64,000 bases of DNA from Paraclostridium dentum (GTDB lineage: Bacteria > Bacillota > Clostridia > Peptostreptococcales > Peptostreptococcaceae): positions 1-64,000 of the forward strand of contig NZ_WIPK01000008.1 of assembly GCF_012922555.1 (NCBI RefSeq), read 5' to 3'. Both the position numbers and the translations under genes were made by a program. The notes beneath the pieces were generated by a model. The model did not search any database, was not told the DNA's origin, and was given only the letters and a program-made list of their open reading frames with translations. How positions within the stretch are numbered: the stretch's first letter is position 1; every line of letters starts with the position of its first letter. Positions 45,273 to 54,169 of this stretch are shown piece after piece.

Positions 45273-46103
45273 ATGAGTTATATAAACAAAAGTCAAGAAT
45301 TAGTAATATCTAAGTTTTTGCAAAGATATGATTACGATGGTGTTTTAGATATATTAATTGAATGCGGAATAGAGAGTGGAGATTTATATTATTTATTAAA
45401 ATCATGTAAATATGCTACTAATTTTGATTTTAAAACGGCACTTAAACTTACTAAAAATTTAAGTGAACAAATGCTAGAGAGAAAAGAAATTAAAAATCTT
45501 ATAACTAATTTAGAAAATTTAAATAAAGGCGAGCCTGAAGATATACTATCAGAGTTGATTGAAAATATAAAAATTCAAATTGTTAATGAAGAATATATAG
45601 ATTTTTTAGGAAGATTGTATAGATTAAAAGAAGCTTTATTTAAATATATATTTGTTAATACGAAAGAAGGCAAAAGGTATACTGTATCAATGCACGGCAA
45701 TATGGTGTCTAAGAAAAATATACTATATACACTAAAAAAGAAGTATAATATATATAATGGTAATCTTATACATGGTGTAACTCAGTATATAAAAAGATAT
45801 CTAAAACAAACTAAAAGGATGGACAGAGTTCTTGAAATACTAAATAGTGAAAAACTTGAGAATTTAATAAGACTTAGAAATGAAAGCCCTGTAGGCCATG
45901 GATTTAGAGGTGTAAGTAAGGAAGATATTGAAAAAATTTATGGAAGTCCTATGGAAGTTGTTTATGACTTGATAAAGGCGTGTGAACTTTTAGATTTGGG
46001 GATAAATACTAAAAAGTATGAACATATAAATGATATAGTTATAGAACTTTTATCTAAGTATGTAGAACATGGAGGAGATGGTGAATTTGAGCGCAAATGT
46101 TAA
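45273..46103 (+). CDS. Predicted HEPN-domain protein of unknown function
   Basis: A 276-residue, mainly helical soluble protein I do not recognise from annotation. Near residue 200 it has IRLRNESPVGHGFRGVSKED, in which R202-N203 and H209 form the Rx6H RNase motif of the HEPN superfamily, in a context (RN.S..GHG..PVS-like) recalling Csm6/Csx1-type HEPN domains. An earlier stretch DFLGRLYRLKEALFKYIF (about 110-127) is also HEPN-like. No CARF or Rossmann fold is obvious in the N-terminal 130 residues. It follows prsW by 14 bases, and lepB starts inside its 3' end, so they form an operon. A non-catalytic HEPN dimer or RNA-binding role is possible. Confidence 0.75.
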   Translation: MSYINKSQELVISKFLQRYDYDGVLDILIECGIESGDLYYLLKSCKYATNFDFKTALKLTKNLSEQMLERKEIKNLITNLENLNKGEPEDILSELIENIKIQIVNEEYIDFLGRLYRLKEALFKYIFVNTKEGKRYTVSMHGNMVSKKNILYTLKKKYNIYNGNLIHGVTQYIKRYLKQTKRMDRVLEILNSEKLENLIRLRNESPVGHGFRGVSKEDIEKIYGSPMEVVYDLIKACELLDLGINTKKYEHINDIVIELLSKYVEHGGDGEFERKC

Positions 46104-46620
46104 AAAAGAAATAATAGAATGGATAAAAATAATAGTTACCTCACTAGTCATAGCACTTGTAATAACTCACTTTGTTAGACCTACATTAGTACAAGGCTCA
46201 TCAATGTACCCAACACTTGAGGAAAAAGACTATTTAATAATAAATAGAGTTGCCTATAACCATAAAGAGCCTCAAAGAGGAGATATTATAGTTTTTAAAT
46301 CTGATTTAGTGCAAGCTAATGGAAAAGAAAAAGATTTAGTAAAAAGAGTTATAGGTGTTCCTGGTGACCATCTTAAGATTACAAATGGAGATGTGTATAT
46401 AAATGGAAAGCTTCAAAATGAACCTTATATACATGGTCAAAAAACTGAAGGTGAAATAGACACAACTATTCCAAAAGGATATATATTTGCAATGGGAGAC
46501 AACAGAGGTAACAGTATGGATAGTAGAGATCCTGAGGTAGGGATAGTAAAAGAAAGTGATATAATGGGTAAAGTTGTAATTAGATTATTACCTTTTAATA
46601 AAATTGGTAAAGTTTCATAG
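46081..46620 (+). CDS. lepB: Signal peptidase I
   Basis: A 179-residue type I signal peptidase anchored by one N-terminal helix (about 12-31). The catalytic serine is in GSSMYPTL (S41), the lysine in DLVKRVIGVPGD (K88), and the GDNRGNSMDSR box completes the active site. It removes signal peptides on the outer face of the membrane. Start choice is uncertain: GGAGG (46071-46075) is best spaced to GTG 46081, but ATG 46078, ATG 46069 and TTG 46087 are in frame. The start overlaps the HEPN-like gene by 23 bases, so translation is coupled. Confidence 0.9.
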   Translation: MNLSANVKKEIIEWIKIIVTSLVIALVITHFVRPTLVQGSSMYPTLEEKDYLIINRVAYNHKEPQRGDIIVFKSDLVQANGKEKDLVKRVIGVPGDHLKITNGDVYINGKLQNEPYIHGQKTEGEIDTTIPKGYIFAMGDNRGNSMDSRDPEVGIVKESDIMGKVVIRLLPFNKIGKVS

Positions 46621-46629
46621 GAGCTTAAA

Positions 46630-47373
46630 ATGAAATTAGGAATATCTGCTTTAGTTCATGAAATAGATCGTGCTATTTATATATGTAAAACAAATAAAAA
46701 TATAAATCATATAGAAATAGGTATAGACAATTTAATTGAATGTAAAAAAGTTTTATTATATAAAGATGAGTTTAAAAAAAATAACATAAGTATAGGAATA
46801 CACTTACCTATGGAGTTAAACACTTGCGAAAATGTAGAATATATAAGAAATTCATGGGTAAAGTTTATATATGAAATGAATTCAGAATTAGAAGAACTTG
46901 ATATAAAATATTTTAATATGCACTTAGGATATGTAATAAAGTCTAGATTTGAGAGAAATAAGCAAAAGTATTTAGATAATTCTATAAAATTTCTTGAGTT
47001 AATAAACTTAGAAAATAAGCGTGTTTTTATAGAAAATACATATACAAATGGTGGAGATATATGCAATATAGGAACAACAGTAAATGAATTTGAATATATA
47101 TTAAATAATATAGACAATATTGAATTTTGTTACGACACAGGTCATAACTTAATCAATGAGGACTGTTTTGTAGATACATTAAATTCCAAAATAAATTTGA
47201 TACACTTAAGTGATAATGATGGGAAAGAAGATTTGCATGTTGGGATTGGAAAAGGAATTTTAGATTTAGAAGATTTAAAAGATTTAATGTCTATAAAGAT
47301 TCAATATGTAGTTTTGGAAATAAAATATGAAGATATAGATGAATCTATAAAAGTATTAGAACGGTTTATGTAA
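46630..47373 (+). CDS. Sugar phosphate isomerase/epimerase family TIM barrel protein
   Basis: A 247-residue xylose-isomerase-like TIM barrel. Metal-binding positions typical of the family are visible in FNMHLGY, VFIENTYTN, FCYDTGHNL and LIHLSDNDGKEDLHVGIGKG, giving E, D/H, H and D-H ligands. Members act as sugar isomerases, epimerases or endonuclease IV-like enzymes; the substrate is not identifiable. It begins nine bases after lepB with GGAGC as the SD and probably belongs to the same operon, which ends at the hairpin at 47356. Confidence 0.75.
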   Translation: MKLGISALVHEIDRAIYICKTNKNINHIEIGIDNLIECKKVLLYKDEFKKNNISIGIHLPMELNTCENVEYIRNSWVKFIYEMNSELEELDIKYFNMHLGYVIKSRFERNKQKYLDNSIKFLELINLENKRVFIENTYTNGGDICNIGTTVNEFEYILNNIDNIEFCYDTGHNLINEDCFVDTLNSKINLIHLSDNDGKEDLHVGIGKGILDLEDLKDLMSIKIQYVVLEIKYEDIDESIKVLERFM

Positions 47374-47395
47374 AATAAATCGTTCTAAATTTATA
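47356..47395 (+). terminator. Weak terminator after the TIM-barrel gene
   Basis: TTAGAACG (47357-47364) pairs with CGTTCTAA (47381-47388), extended by GTTT/AAAT pairing; overlaps the stop codon. The T tail is poor, so read-through is likely. Confidence 0.45.
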
Positions 47396-47427
47396 AATAG
47401 ACATATTAAAGGATAGGAGAAAGATTT

Positions 47428-49083
47428 ATGGAAAATATAAATATAAAAATTAATAATAAAAATTATGAATATCCTAAAAATGTAACTTTAGATATAATAG
47501 CGAAAGATTTAAGTAATGAATACAAGGGTATAGTAACAATAGGAAAAATAAAAAATAAATTAAAAGATTTAAACAGTAATTTAGATAAAGATTGTGATTT
47601 AGAATTAATTGATACAACTCAACCAGATGGAATGAGAGTTTACATGAGAACGCTATCTTTGATTTTTATAAAAGCATGTGAAGAAATTTTTAATGGGTGT
47701 AAGGTTACAATAGAACACTCATTATCAAATGGATTATACTGTGAAATAAAAAATAATAAAAGTGAAGTTACAGAAGAAGATATAGAAAAAATAAAGGCAA
47801 AAGTAAAAAGTATAATAAAATCTGATTTAAAAATAGAAAAAATTGTTACAGATAAATCTGAAGCAATAAAAATACTTAAAAATAATAACAAAAATGCAAA
47901 GGCAGAATTATTAAAGTATAAAGAATATGAAGATGTGAAATTATATAAATGCGGTGGATATATAAATCATTTTTATGGTCATATGTTGCCGTCTACTAGC
48001 CATGTTAAAACTTTCGATATAAAAAAATGGCAATCAGGAGTAGTTATATTAGGACCAAGCAAAGAAAATAAAAATGAGCCTCAAAATTTTGTAGCTCAGC
48101 CAAAGCTTTCTAATATATATAAAGAGTCAGAAGTTTGGTCTGAACTTATTGGAATAGACAAGGTTGCTAGTTTAAATGAAGCTATAGAAAGTAAAAAATA
48201 CGGAGAAATAATAAGTATAGTTGAAGCATTGCATGAAAAAAAGATATCACAAATTGCAGATATAATAAAAGAAAATAATAAAAGAGTTATATTAATAGCT
48301 GCGCCATCTTCATCTGGAAAAACAAGTTTTGCACACAGGTTATCTATACAATTAAAAGTTAATAACTTACATCCGGTGCCTATTTCTTTAGATGACTATT
48401 TTGTTGATAGAGAAGACACTCCTCTAGATGAGTTTGGTAATTTTGATTTTGAATCTATATATGCGATAGACTTAGAATTATTTAACAGTGATTTAGAAAA
48501 GTTATTAAAAGGTGAAGAAATTAAACTTCCAAAATTTAATTTTAAAACAGGAAAAAGAGAATTTAGCGGAAAAACTTTAAAAATTGAAAAAGACCAACCT
48601 ATTATTCTAGAAGGTATACATGCATTAAATCCAATGCTAACACAGAGTATAGATGATAAGGATAAATTTAAAATATATATAAGTGTTCTTACTCAAATAA
48701 ATTTAGATAACCATAATAGAATACCAACAACAGACTTAAGACTTATAAGAAGAATAGTGAGAGACTACAATTTTAGAGGATATAGTGCTGAAAAAACTAT
48801 TTTAAATTGGTGGTCAGTAAGAAGGGGAGAAGATAAAAATATATTCCCTTATCAAGAAGAAGCTGATATAATGTTTAACTCAGCTTGTTTATATGAGTTA
48901 GCGGTTTTAAAGAAATATGCAAAGCCACTTTTAGAACAAATTGAAGATGACAACGAAGCATTTATAGAGTCTAATAGAATATTAAAGTTTTTACAATATT
49001 TTGTAGAGTTAGACGATGAATTAGATATACCTCCGACATCTATAATTAGAGAATTTATTGGAGGTAGTAGAATTGTTGATTAG
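47428..49083 (+). CDS. Nucleoside kinase with N-terminal TGS and tRNA-synthetase editing-like domains
   Basis: A 551-residue fusion. Residues about 1-65 form a TGS-like domain; about 70-260 resemble the second additional domain of threonyl/alanyl-tRNA synthetases, with HFYGHMLPSTSHV marking the metal/editing site; about 280-500 are a uridine-kinase-type P-loop kinase with APSSSGKTSFAHRL (Walker A), LDDYFVDRED and LEGIHALNP. Clostridial and Thermotoga proteins of this type are annotated as uridine kinase-like or nucleoside kinase; the role of the N-terminal modules is unknown. SD TAGGAGAAAG precedes the ATG. It is followed by a terminator. Confidence 0.85.
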   Translation: MENINIKINNKNYEYPKNVTLDIIAKDLSNEYKGIVTIGKIKNKLKDLNSNLDKDCDLELIDTTQPDGMRVYMRTLSLIFIKACEEIFNGCKVTIEHSLSNGLYCEIKNNKSEVTEEDIEKIKAKVKSIIKSDLKIEKIVTDKSEAIKILKNNNKNAKAELLKYKEYEDVKLYKCGGYINHFYGHMLPSTSHVKTFDIKKWQSGVVILGPSKENKNEPQNFVAQPKLSNIYKESEVWSELIGIDKVASLNEAIESKKYGEIISIVEALHEKKISQIADIIKENNKRVILIAAPSSSGKTSFAHRLSIQLKVNNLHPVPISLDDYFVDREDTPLDEFGNFDFESIYAIDLELFNSDLEKLLKGEEIKLPKFNFKTGKREFSGKTLKIEKDQPIILEGIHALNPMLTQSIDDKDKFKIYISVLTQINLDNHNRIPTTDLRLIRRIVRDYNFRGYSAEKTILNWWSVRRGEDKNIFPYQEEADIMFNSACLYELAVLKKYAKPLLEQIEDDNEAFIESNRILKFLQYFVELDDELDIPPTSIIREFIGGSRIVD

Positions 49084-49087
49084 ACTT

Positions 49088-49124
49088 GGAATCCTGGGAA
49101 GTTGACATAAACCCAGGATTTTTT
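49088..49124 (+). terminator. Terminator after the nucleoside kinase gene
   Basis: AATCCTGGG (49090-49098) and CCCAGGATT (49112-49120) pair across a loop of about 13 bases, followed by TTTT. Confidence 0.8.
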
Positions 49125-49178
49125 GTATTATATTATTTATAATCTTGTGACGATATTAAAAAATAAGGAGGAATGTGT

Positions 49179-50096
49179 ATGGAAAATGTATTAGAACAAA
49201 TACTTGAAGACAACAGAAAATATACAAATTATGGACATGTAGCAACTTATATACCAGAATTAAAAAATGCAAGACAAGATGATTTAGGTATATGCATGAT
49301 TGATATGAATAATGAAATTCATACGGCTGGAAATTTTGACAAAAAGTTCACAATTCAGAGCATATCTAAGCCTATAATATTAGCTTTAGTGCTTAGTGAA
49401 AATGACTGGGAGCATGTATTTTCTAAAGTTGGTATGGAGCCTAGTGGAGACCCATTTAACTCTATTATGAAATTAGAAACGAAAGAATGTAAGAAGCCTT
49501 GTAACCCTATGATAAATGCAGGAGCTATAGTTACAACTTCCATGATAAAAGGGAAAGACCTTAAAGAAAAAGAAGAAAAAATGTTAAACTTTTTTAAAAC
49601 ACTAGCTAAAAATGATAATTTGAAAATAAATTATGATATATATGAATCGGAGAAATTAACAGGAGATAGAAATAGAGCTATGGCTTATCTTTTGAAAAAT
49701 GATGGGTTTATAGATGGCGATGTAGAAGAAGTTTTAGACTTATACTTCAAACAATGCTCTATAGAAATTGATTGTATAGATTTAGCTAGAATAGGAGTTA
49801 ACCTAGCATCTTATGGAGTGGATGTTGAAACGGGAGAAAGACTTATAGATGAAAGAATATCGCGTATAGTTAAGACGTTTATGGTAACGTGTGGAATGTA
49901 TGACGCATCTGGAGAATTTGCAATAAAAGTTGGAATTCCTGCAAAATCAGGTGTTGGAGGTGGTATATTAGCTTCAGTTCCTAAAAAGATGGGAATTGGA
50001 ATATATGGACCTGCCCTTGATAAAAAAGGTAATAGTATTGCGGGTATAAAGATATTAGAATCTTTAAGTGAACAGTATAAAATAAATATATTCTAA
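49179..50096 (+). CDS. glsA: Glutaminase
   Basis: A 305-residue serine-dependent glutaminase A that hydrolyses glutamine to glutamate and ammonia. The SxxK catalytic pair is in QSISKPI (about residue 59-65); GDPFNSIMKLE, INAGAIVTTSM and GIPAKSGVGGGI bind substrate or supply the catalytic tyrosine/Ser region. ATG 49179 is seven bases after AAGGAGG; the ATG at 49173 is only one base away. It is monocistronic; the closely spaced ArsR-like gene downstream has its own promoter. Confidence 0.93.
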   Translation: MENVLEQILEDNRKYTNYGHVATYIPELKNARQDDLGICMIDMNNEIHTAGNFDKKFTIQSISKPIILALVLSENDWEHVFSKVGMEPSGDPFNSIMKLETKECKKPCNPMINAGAIVTTSMIKGKDLKEKEEKMLNFFKTLAKNDNLKINYDIYESEKLTGDRNRAMAYLLKNDGFIDGDVEEVLDLYFKQCSIEIDCIDLARIGVNLASYGVDVETGERLIDERISRIVKTFMVTCGMYDASGEFAIKVGIPAKSGVGGGILASVPKKMGIGIYGPALDKKGNSIAGIKILESLSEQYKINIF

Positions 50097-50109
50097 AATA
50101 GAGAATTTT

Positions 50110-50138
50110 TTGACAATTACTACTTGATAATATATAAT
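50110..50138 (+). promoter_or_regulatory. Perfect consensus promoter of the ArsR-like gene
   Basis: TTGACA (50110-50115), 17-base spacer, TATAAT (50133-50138): both hexamers and spacing are the sigma-A ideal. Confidence 0.85.
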
Positions 50139-50176
50139 TATTTATATAATTAAATATTTTTATGGGTGGTGGGGGA

Positions 50177-50740
50177 ATGAAAGAAGTTTTAGTACTAAGA
50201 GATTTAGAGTGCATAAAAGCAATTGCACATCCAAGAAGAATAGATATCTTAAATGCGTTTAAATCAATTCCGTTGTCAGCAAAACAATTATCTCAATTAC
50301 TAGATGAACCGCATGCAAAAATAAATTACCACATAAAGACTTTGTATAAGGTTGGCGTATTAGATTTAGTAGAAGAGAAGGTTAAATCTGGAATTGTTGA
50401 AAAGTATTATTATCCTACAGCTAAGCATATTGTTATAGGGAAGAATGCTTTAAATTTTAACAGTAATACAGAAGATAAAGATATAGGGGATATATGCATA
50501 TCGAAGTTTGAGAATATGAGTAACTTATTTTATAAAGCTATAGAGGAAAATGATATAGATAGTGAGTACATAGCTAATTATAATCAAGTTTGCTTAAGTA
50601 AAAGTGAAATAAAAGAGTTATCCAATACAATAGAAGAAAAAATTAATGAAATTGTATTAAATAGAAAACATAATGAAGCTGAGATGAAATACGACTTAGC
50701 ATTGATAACGATACCATTAGAAGAAAAATGTAAAGCATAA
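50177..50740 (+). CDS. ArsR-like winged-helix transcriptional regulator
   Basis: A 187-residue protein whose first 90 residues form a winged helix-turn-helix (IAHPRRIDILNAFKSIPLSAKQLSQLLDEPHAKINYHIKTL), of the HTH_20/ArsR-like group. The C-terminal 95 residues are unfamiliar, with no CxC metal motif of classical ArsR. Target and effector are unknown. ATG 50177 is chosen; the preceding sequence GGGTGGTGGGGG is an unusual G-rich SD region. A perfect promoter drives it, and an ATG at 50162 would fall in front of it. Confidence 0.82.
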   Translation: MKEVLVLRDLECIKAIAHPRRIDILNAFKSIPLSAKQLSQLLDEPHAKINYHIKTLYKVGVLDLVEEKVKSGIVEKYYYPTAKHIVIGKNALNFNSNTEDKDIGDICISKFENMSNLFYKAIEENDIDSEYIANYNQVCLSKSEIKELSNTIEEKINEIVLNRKHNEAEMKYDLALITIPLEEKCKA

Positions 50741-50774
50741 AGTATCAACAAAATTTGTTGATACTTATTTTTTT
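50739..50774 (+). terminator. Terminator after the ArsR-like gene
   Basis: AAGTATCAACAAA and TTTGTTGATACTT (50740-50766) form a near-perfect stem followed by ATTTTTTT. Confidence 0.88.
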
Positions 50775-50815
50775 GGGTATATTATAAACGAATATAAAAT
50801 TTAGGAGGGAACATA

Positions 50816-51655
50816 GTGATAGTAATAGGACCACATATTTCGATAGCAAAAGGTTTTGCAAAAGCTGCAGAAACAGCTGTAAGTATAGGAGCAAATACAT
50901 TCCAATTTTTTAGTAGAAATCCAAGAGGTGGCAATGCTAAATCTTTTGATGAAAAAGATATAATGAAATTTCAACAAATAAGAAAAGACAATAAATTTGG
51001 CCCACTATTAGCACATGCTCCATATACAATGAACTTAGCTGGTGCAAAGGAAGAAGTTTATGAATTTGGAAGAATAGTTATAAAAGAAGACATTCAAAGA
51101 ATGGATTCTTTAGGGATTGAATATATGTGTTTTCATCCAGGTAGCCATGTTGGGTCAGGAGTAGATACAGGTATAGATAAAATAGCTAATGCGCTTAATG
51201 AAGCTATAACTGGAAATGAAAATATAATGGTACTACTTGAAACGATGTCTGGAAAGGGAACTGAAATAGGGTTTAATTTTGACCAGGTAAAGGCTATAAT
51301 CGATAAGGTTGATCATAATGAAAGGCTAGGCGTATGTTTAGATACTTGTCATGTATTTTCAGCTGGATATGATATTGTTAATGATTTAGATTCGGTTTTA
51401 GATGATTTTGATAATATTATAGGTTTAGATAAATTAAAGGCAGTCCACCTTAATGATAGCATGATGCCTTTTGGAGCGAAAAAAGATAGACATGCTTGTA
51501 TTGGAGAAGGTGAGATAGGATTAGATGCAATAATAAGATTTATTACTCATCCTAAGTTAAAACATTTACCGTTTTTCTTAGAAACTCCATTAGAAGATGA
51601 GGGTCATAAAAGAGAAATTGAAATGATAAAAGATATTATAAAACAAATACAATAA
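50816..51655 (+). CDS. nfo: Endonuclease IV (AP endonuclease)
   Basis: A 279-residue Zn-dependent AP endonuclease cutting abasic sites. The metal-binding positions appear in order: [52 protein letters not shown] and FFLETP. Length and spacing match the Nfo family. It starts at GTG 50816 behind AGGAGGG (50803-50809). Confidence 0.95.
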   Translation: MIVIGPHISIAKGFAKAAETAVSIGANTFQFFSRNPRGGNAKSFDEKDIMKFQQIRKDNKFGPLLAHAPYTMNLAGAKEEVYEFGRIVIKEDIQRMDSLGIEYMCFHPGSHVGSGVDTGIDKIANALNEAITGNENIMVLLETMSGKGTEIGFNFDQVKAIIDKVDHNERLGVCLDTCHVFSAGYDIVNDLDSVLDDFDNIIGLDKLKAVHLNDSMMPFGAKKDRHACIGEGEIGLDAIIRFITHPKLKHLPFFLETPLEDEGHKREIEMIKDIIKQIQ

Positions 51656-51676
51656 AATAATATATAATATAAAAAT

Positions 51677-51710
51677 AAGAGACGATATTTAGAAAGTATC
51701 GTCTTAATTT
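51677..51710 (+). terminator. Terminator-like hairpin after nfo
   Basis: AAGAGACGATATTT pairs with AAGTATCGTCTTA (51677-51705), with a short T-containing tail (ATTTAT). Confidence 0.65.
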
Positions 51711-51773
51711 ATAAAAATGGAAATTAATTGTTTAGGCAAATCAAAAAAATGAAATAAAATTGGGGGATGATTT

Positions 51774-52769
51774 ATGAGAAAATTAGGAAGCACTAATATT
51801 GAATTAAATAGAGTTGGGTTTGGAGGGATTCCAATACAAAGAATAACTCAAGAAGATACAAATTTAGTTATAAATGAGCTTATAAATCAAGGAATAAACT
51901 TTATAGATTCAGCAAGAGGATATACTATAAGTGAAGAGTACATAGGGAATGCAATTGAAGGTAAAAGGGATAAATTTATATTAGCTACTAAAAGTATGTC
52001 TAGAAGCTATGATGATATGATAAGAGATGTAAATATAAGTTTAAATAATTTTAAAACTGAATATATAGATTTATATCAGCTTCATAATTTAAAGCCAACT
52101 GAATATGATGGAATATTTGATGATGATATGGCTTATGCAGCTCTTTTAAAATGTAAAGAAGAAGGAAAAATAAAGCATATAGGAATAACGAGCCACAGTA
52201 TAGATACAATAAAAAAAGCAGTAAATAGTGGTAAGTTTGATACAATTCAATTTCCATATAATATAGTAGAAGATCAAGCTGATGAAATATTTAAAGAAGC
52301 TAATAAAAATGGGATAGGGATAATAGTAATGAAGCCTCTTGCTGGAGGAGCTATTGACAATGCAAAATTAGCTATAAAATATATATTATCTAAAGACTAT
52401 ATAGATGTAGTTATCCCAGGTATGGATAGTGTAAATCAAGTTATTGAAAATACATCAGTCTTAAATAATCTTAATATAACTGATGAAGAAAATTTAGAGA
52501 TAAAAGATATTATAGACAAATTAGGGAATAGATTTTGTAGACGTTGCGAATACTGTATGCCTTGCCCTGTAGGGATAAATATACCTATGAATTTTTTACT
52601 TGAAGGATATTATAGTAGATACAACTTAAAAGAGTGGTCAAAAGATAGATATAAAAGTTTAGATGTAAATGCTTTCAATTGTATAGAATGTGGGGAGTGC
52701 GAAAGTAAGTGCCCCTATGAATTACCTATTAGAGAAATGCTAAAAGATGTATCAAATGTTTTAGGGTAA
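51774..52769 (+). CDS. Aldo/keto reductase with C-terminal [4Fe-4S] domain
   Basis: A 331-residue fusion of an NADPH-type aldo/keto reductase barrel (about 1-255; the catalytic Tyr lies in FIDSARGYTISEEYIG, with Asp and Lys present) and a C-terminal ferredoxin-like tail with CRRCEYCMPCPVG (about 261-273) and CIECGECESKCP (about 302-313). Such proteins are found in anaerobes; the clusters may carry electrons to or from the reductase. The substrate is unknown. SD TGGGGGAT is upstream of the ATG. The stop is inside a bidirectional terminator shared with the next, convergent gene. Confidence 0.9.
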   Translation: MRKLGSTNIELNRVGFGGIPIQRITQEDTNLVINELINQGINFIDSARGYTISEEYIGNAIEGKRDKFILATKSMSRSYDDMIRDVNISLNNFKTEYIDLYQLHNLKPTEYDGIFDDDMAYAALLKCKEEGKIKHIGITSHSIDTIKKAVNSGKFDTIQFPYNIVEDQADEIFKEANKNGIGIIVMKPLAGGAIDNAKLAIKYILSKDYIDVVIPGMDSVNQVIENTSVLNNLNITDEENLEIKDIIDKLGNRFCRRCEYCMPCPVGINIPMNFLLEGYYSRYNLKEWSKDRYKSLDVNAFNCIECGECESKCPYELPIREMLKDVSNVLG

Positions 52770-52800
52770 AAAAATCCCCCTATAAAGGGGGATTTGCTAT
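52768..52800. terminator. Bidirectional terminator
   Basis: AAATCCCCCT and AAGGGGGATTT form a stem with a short loop between 52771 and 52794; both strands carry T tails. Confidence 0.8.
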
Positions 52801-53201
52801 TTCTTAGTAATAGTATAATCAACTTTGTACTCAGCCAAAGGATATAACTCTATTTCTACTCTTGGGTTTTCCTTATCTATAAAATCAAACAAAAGAACTG
52901 GCTTTAACTGTTTATCATTTTTTATAATACCGCTTTTTTCTATTCCATCACATATACTTTTAGGATAGTTATGTAAATCGCCCATTTTTTTATTTGGAAA
53001 ATATAGTTTCAACACAGTTATAAGGTCCTCTTCTATACAAGGGCCATCGTATTGTGTATTTATATATCCAGCAATCATATTTTCATATGCTAAGTACTTA
53101 GAGTGTTTGCCTTTAGAGGGCATCCAAGATTGACCGTGAATATTGTGAAGTTTAAAATTGGATTTACTTATTGGTCTACCTGGAATTGTCAACTTTATCA
53201 T
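52797..53201 (-). CDS. RusA-like Holliday-junction resolvase fold protein, altered metal site
   Basis: A 134-residue protein with the RusA pattern: a beta-rich first half (MIKLTIPGRPISKSNFK) and GDLHNYPKSICDGIEKSGIIKNDKQL (D75, N78, K81, D85, D96) corresponding to the RusA DxDN..K...D....DD block. The second metal Asp is a His (H77) and the later DD is ND, so catalysis may be altered or lost. RusA genes are usually in prophages; here there is no phage gene. Start ATG 53201 (not GTG 53210) follows AAAGGA. It is convergent with the aldo/keto reductase gene. Confidence 0.7.
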   Translation of the reverse strand: MIKLTIPGRPISKSNFKLHNIHGQSWMPSKGKHSKYLAYENMIAGYINTQYDGPCIEEDLITVLKLYFPNKKMGDLHNYPKSICDGIEKSGIIKNDKQLKPVLLFDFIDKENPRVEIELYPLAEYKVDYTITKK

Positions 53202-53266
53202 ATATACCACATCCTTTATACCTTAGTTATTATAAATGTAAATAGAAATTAATGAAAGGGAAATTT

Positions 53267-54169
53267 ATGAATAAGAATAAATTAAAAGAATTTTGTAAAA
53301 GTATAGGAATTAATTGTGTAGGAATAGCAGGAGTTGGACCTTATCACGACTTAGAAAATATTATAAAAGATAGAACAAAAAAAGATTTTATAACAGGAAT
53401 GGAAGAAACATCTATTGAGAAAAGAATTAATCCGAGAGTTAGCATGGAAAATGCAGAGAGTATAATCGTATGTGCTTTCCCGTACTTCGTTGAAGATGTA
53501 GTAGATTCTAATTTATCAAAGTATTGTTATGGAATGGATTATCATATAGTTGTGAAAGAGAAATTACAACAAATTGCAGATTATATAGATAGTGAAATTG
53601 AAGGGTTTCAATATATGATATTTGCAGATAATGGACCATTAGTGGATAGATATTTAGCAAGTGTAAGTGGAATAGGGTATTATGGAATAAATAACAATAT
53701 AATAACTGATGAGTATGGTTCTTTTGTGTTTATAGGATACATAATAAATAACTATTATTTTGAACCAGATAAAAGAAGTGAAAAATCGTGTGCTAAATGT
53801 GGAAGATGTATAACATCTTGTCCTGGAAAAGCTATATTAGGTGATTTTGAAATGAATCCTAAAAAATGTTTATCATATATAACTCAGAAAAAAGAAGATT
53901 TAAGTGAAGATGAAAAAATTGCATTGAAAAATAATAAAAAAATATTTGGATGTGATATATGCCAAGATGTATGCCCACACAACATAAGTATTTTAAAAAC
54001 AAATATTAAAGAATTTAAAGAAGAATTGATATACAATTTAAAAGAAGAAGAAATAAATAATATATCAAACAAAGAATTTAGAAGAAGATATAAAGAAAAA
54101 GCTTTTAGTTGGAGAGGTAAAAAGATAATACAAAGAAATATTGAAATACTAGAAAGAGAAAACTTTTAA
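53267..54169 (+). CDS. queG: Epoxyqueuosine reductase-like protein (QueG)
   Basis: A 300-residue QueG-family protein that reduces epoxyqueuosine to queuosine in tRNA using cobalamin and two [4Fe-4S] clusters. After the N-terminal DUF1730-like domain, the cobalamin-binding region ADNGPLVDRYLASVSGIGYYGINNNII is seen, then ferredoxin cysteines in CAKCGRCITSCPGKAI and CDICQDVCPHN (about 180-250). ATG 53267 was chosen for AAAGGGA spacing. It is shorter than the E. coli enzyme, lacking the HEAT-like C terminus, which is usual in Firmicutes. The terminator overlaps its stop. A related cobalamin-dependent reductase of another substrate is possible. Confidence 0.85.
   Translation: MNKNKLKEFCKSIGINCVGIAGVGPYHDLENIIKDRTKKDFITGMEETSIEKRINPRVSMENAESIIVCAFPYFVEDVVDSNLSKYCYGMDYHIVVKEKLQQIADYIDSEIEGFQYMIFADNGPLVDRYLASVSGIGYYGINNNIITDEYGSFVFIGYIINNYYFEPDKRSEKSCAKCGRCITSCPGKAILGDFEMNPKKCLSYITQKKEDLSEDEKIALKNNKKIFGCDICQDVCPHNISILKTNIKEFKEELIYNLKEEEINNISNKEFRRRYKEKAFSWRGKKIIQRNIEILERENF

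Noticed and set aside
45273..46103. Part of a CRISPR-Cas type III system because of the Csm6-like motif
   Set aside because: No direct repeats, spacers or cas genes were seen in the window, and the gene is tightly packed with prsW and lepB. A housekeeping HEPN protein is more likely.
52797..53201. A prophage remnant around the RusA-like gene
   Set aside because: Flanking genes are an aldo/keto reductase and queG; no integrase, capsid, terminase or att-like repeats are present.
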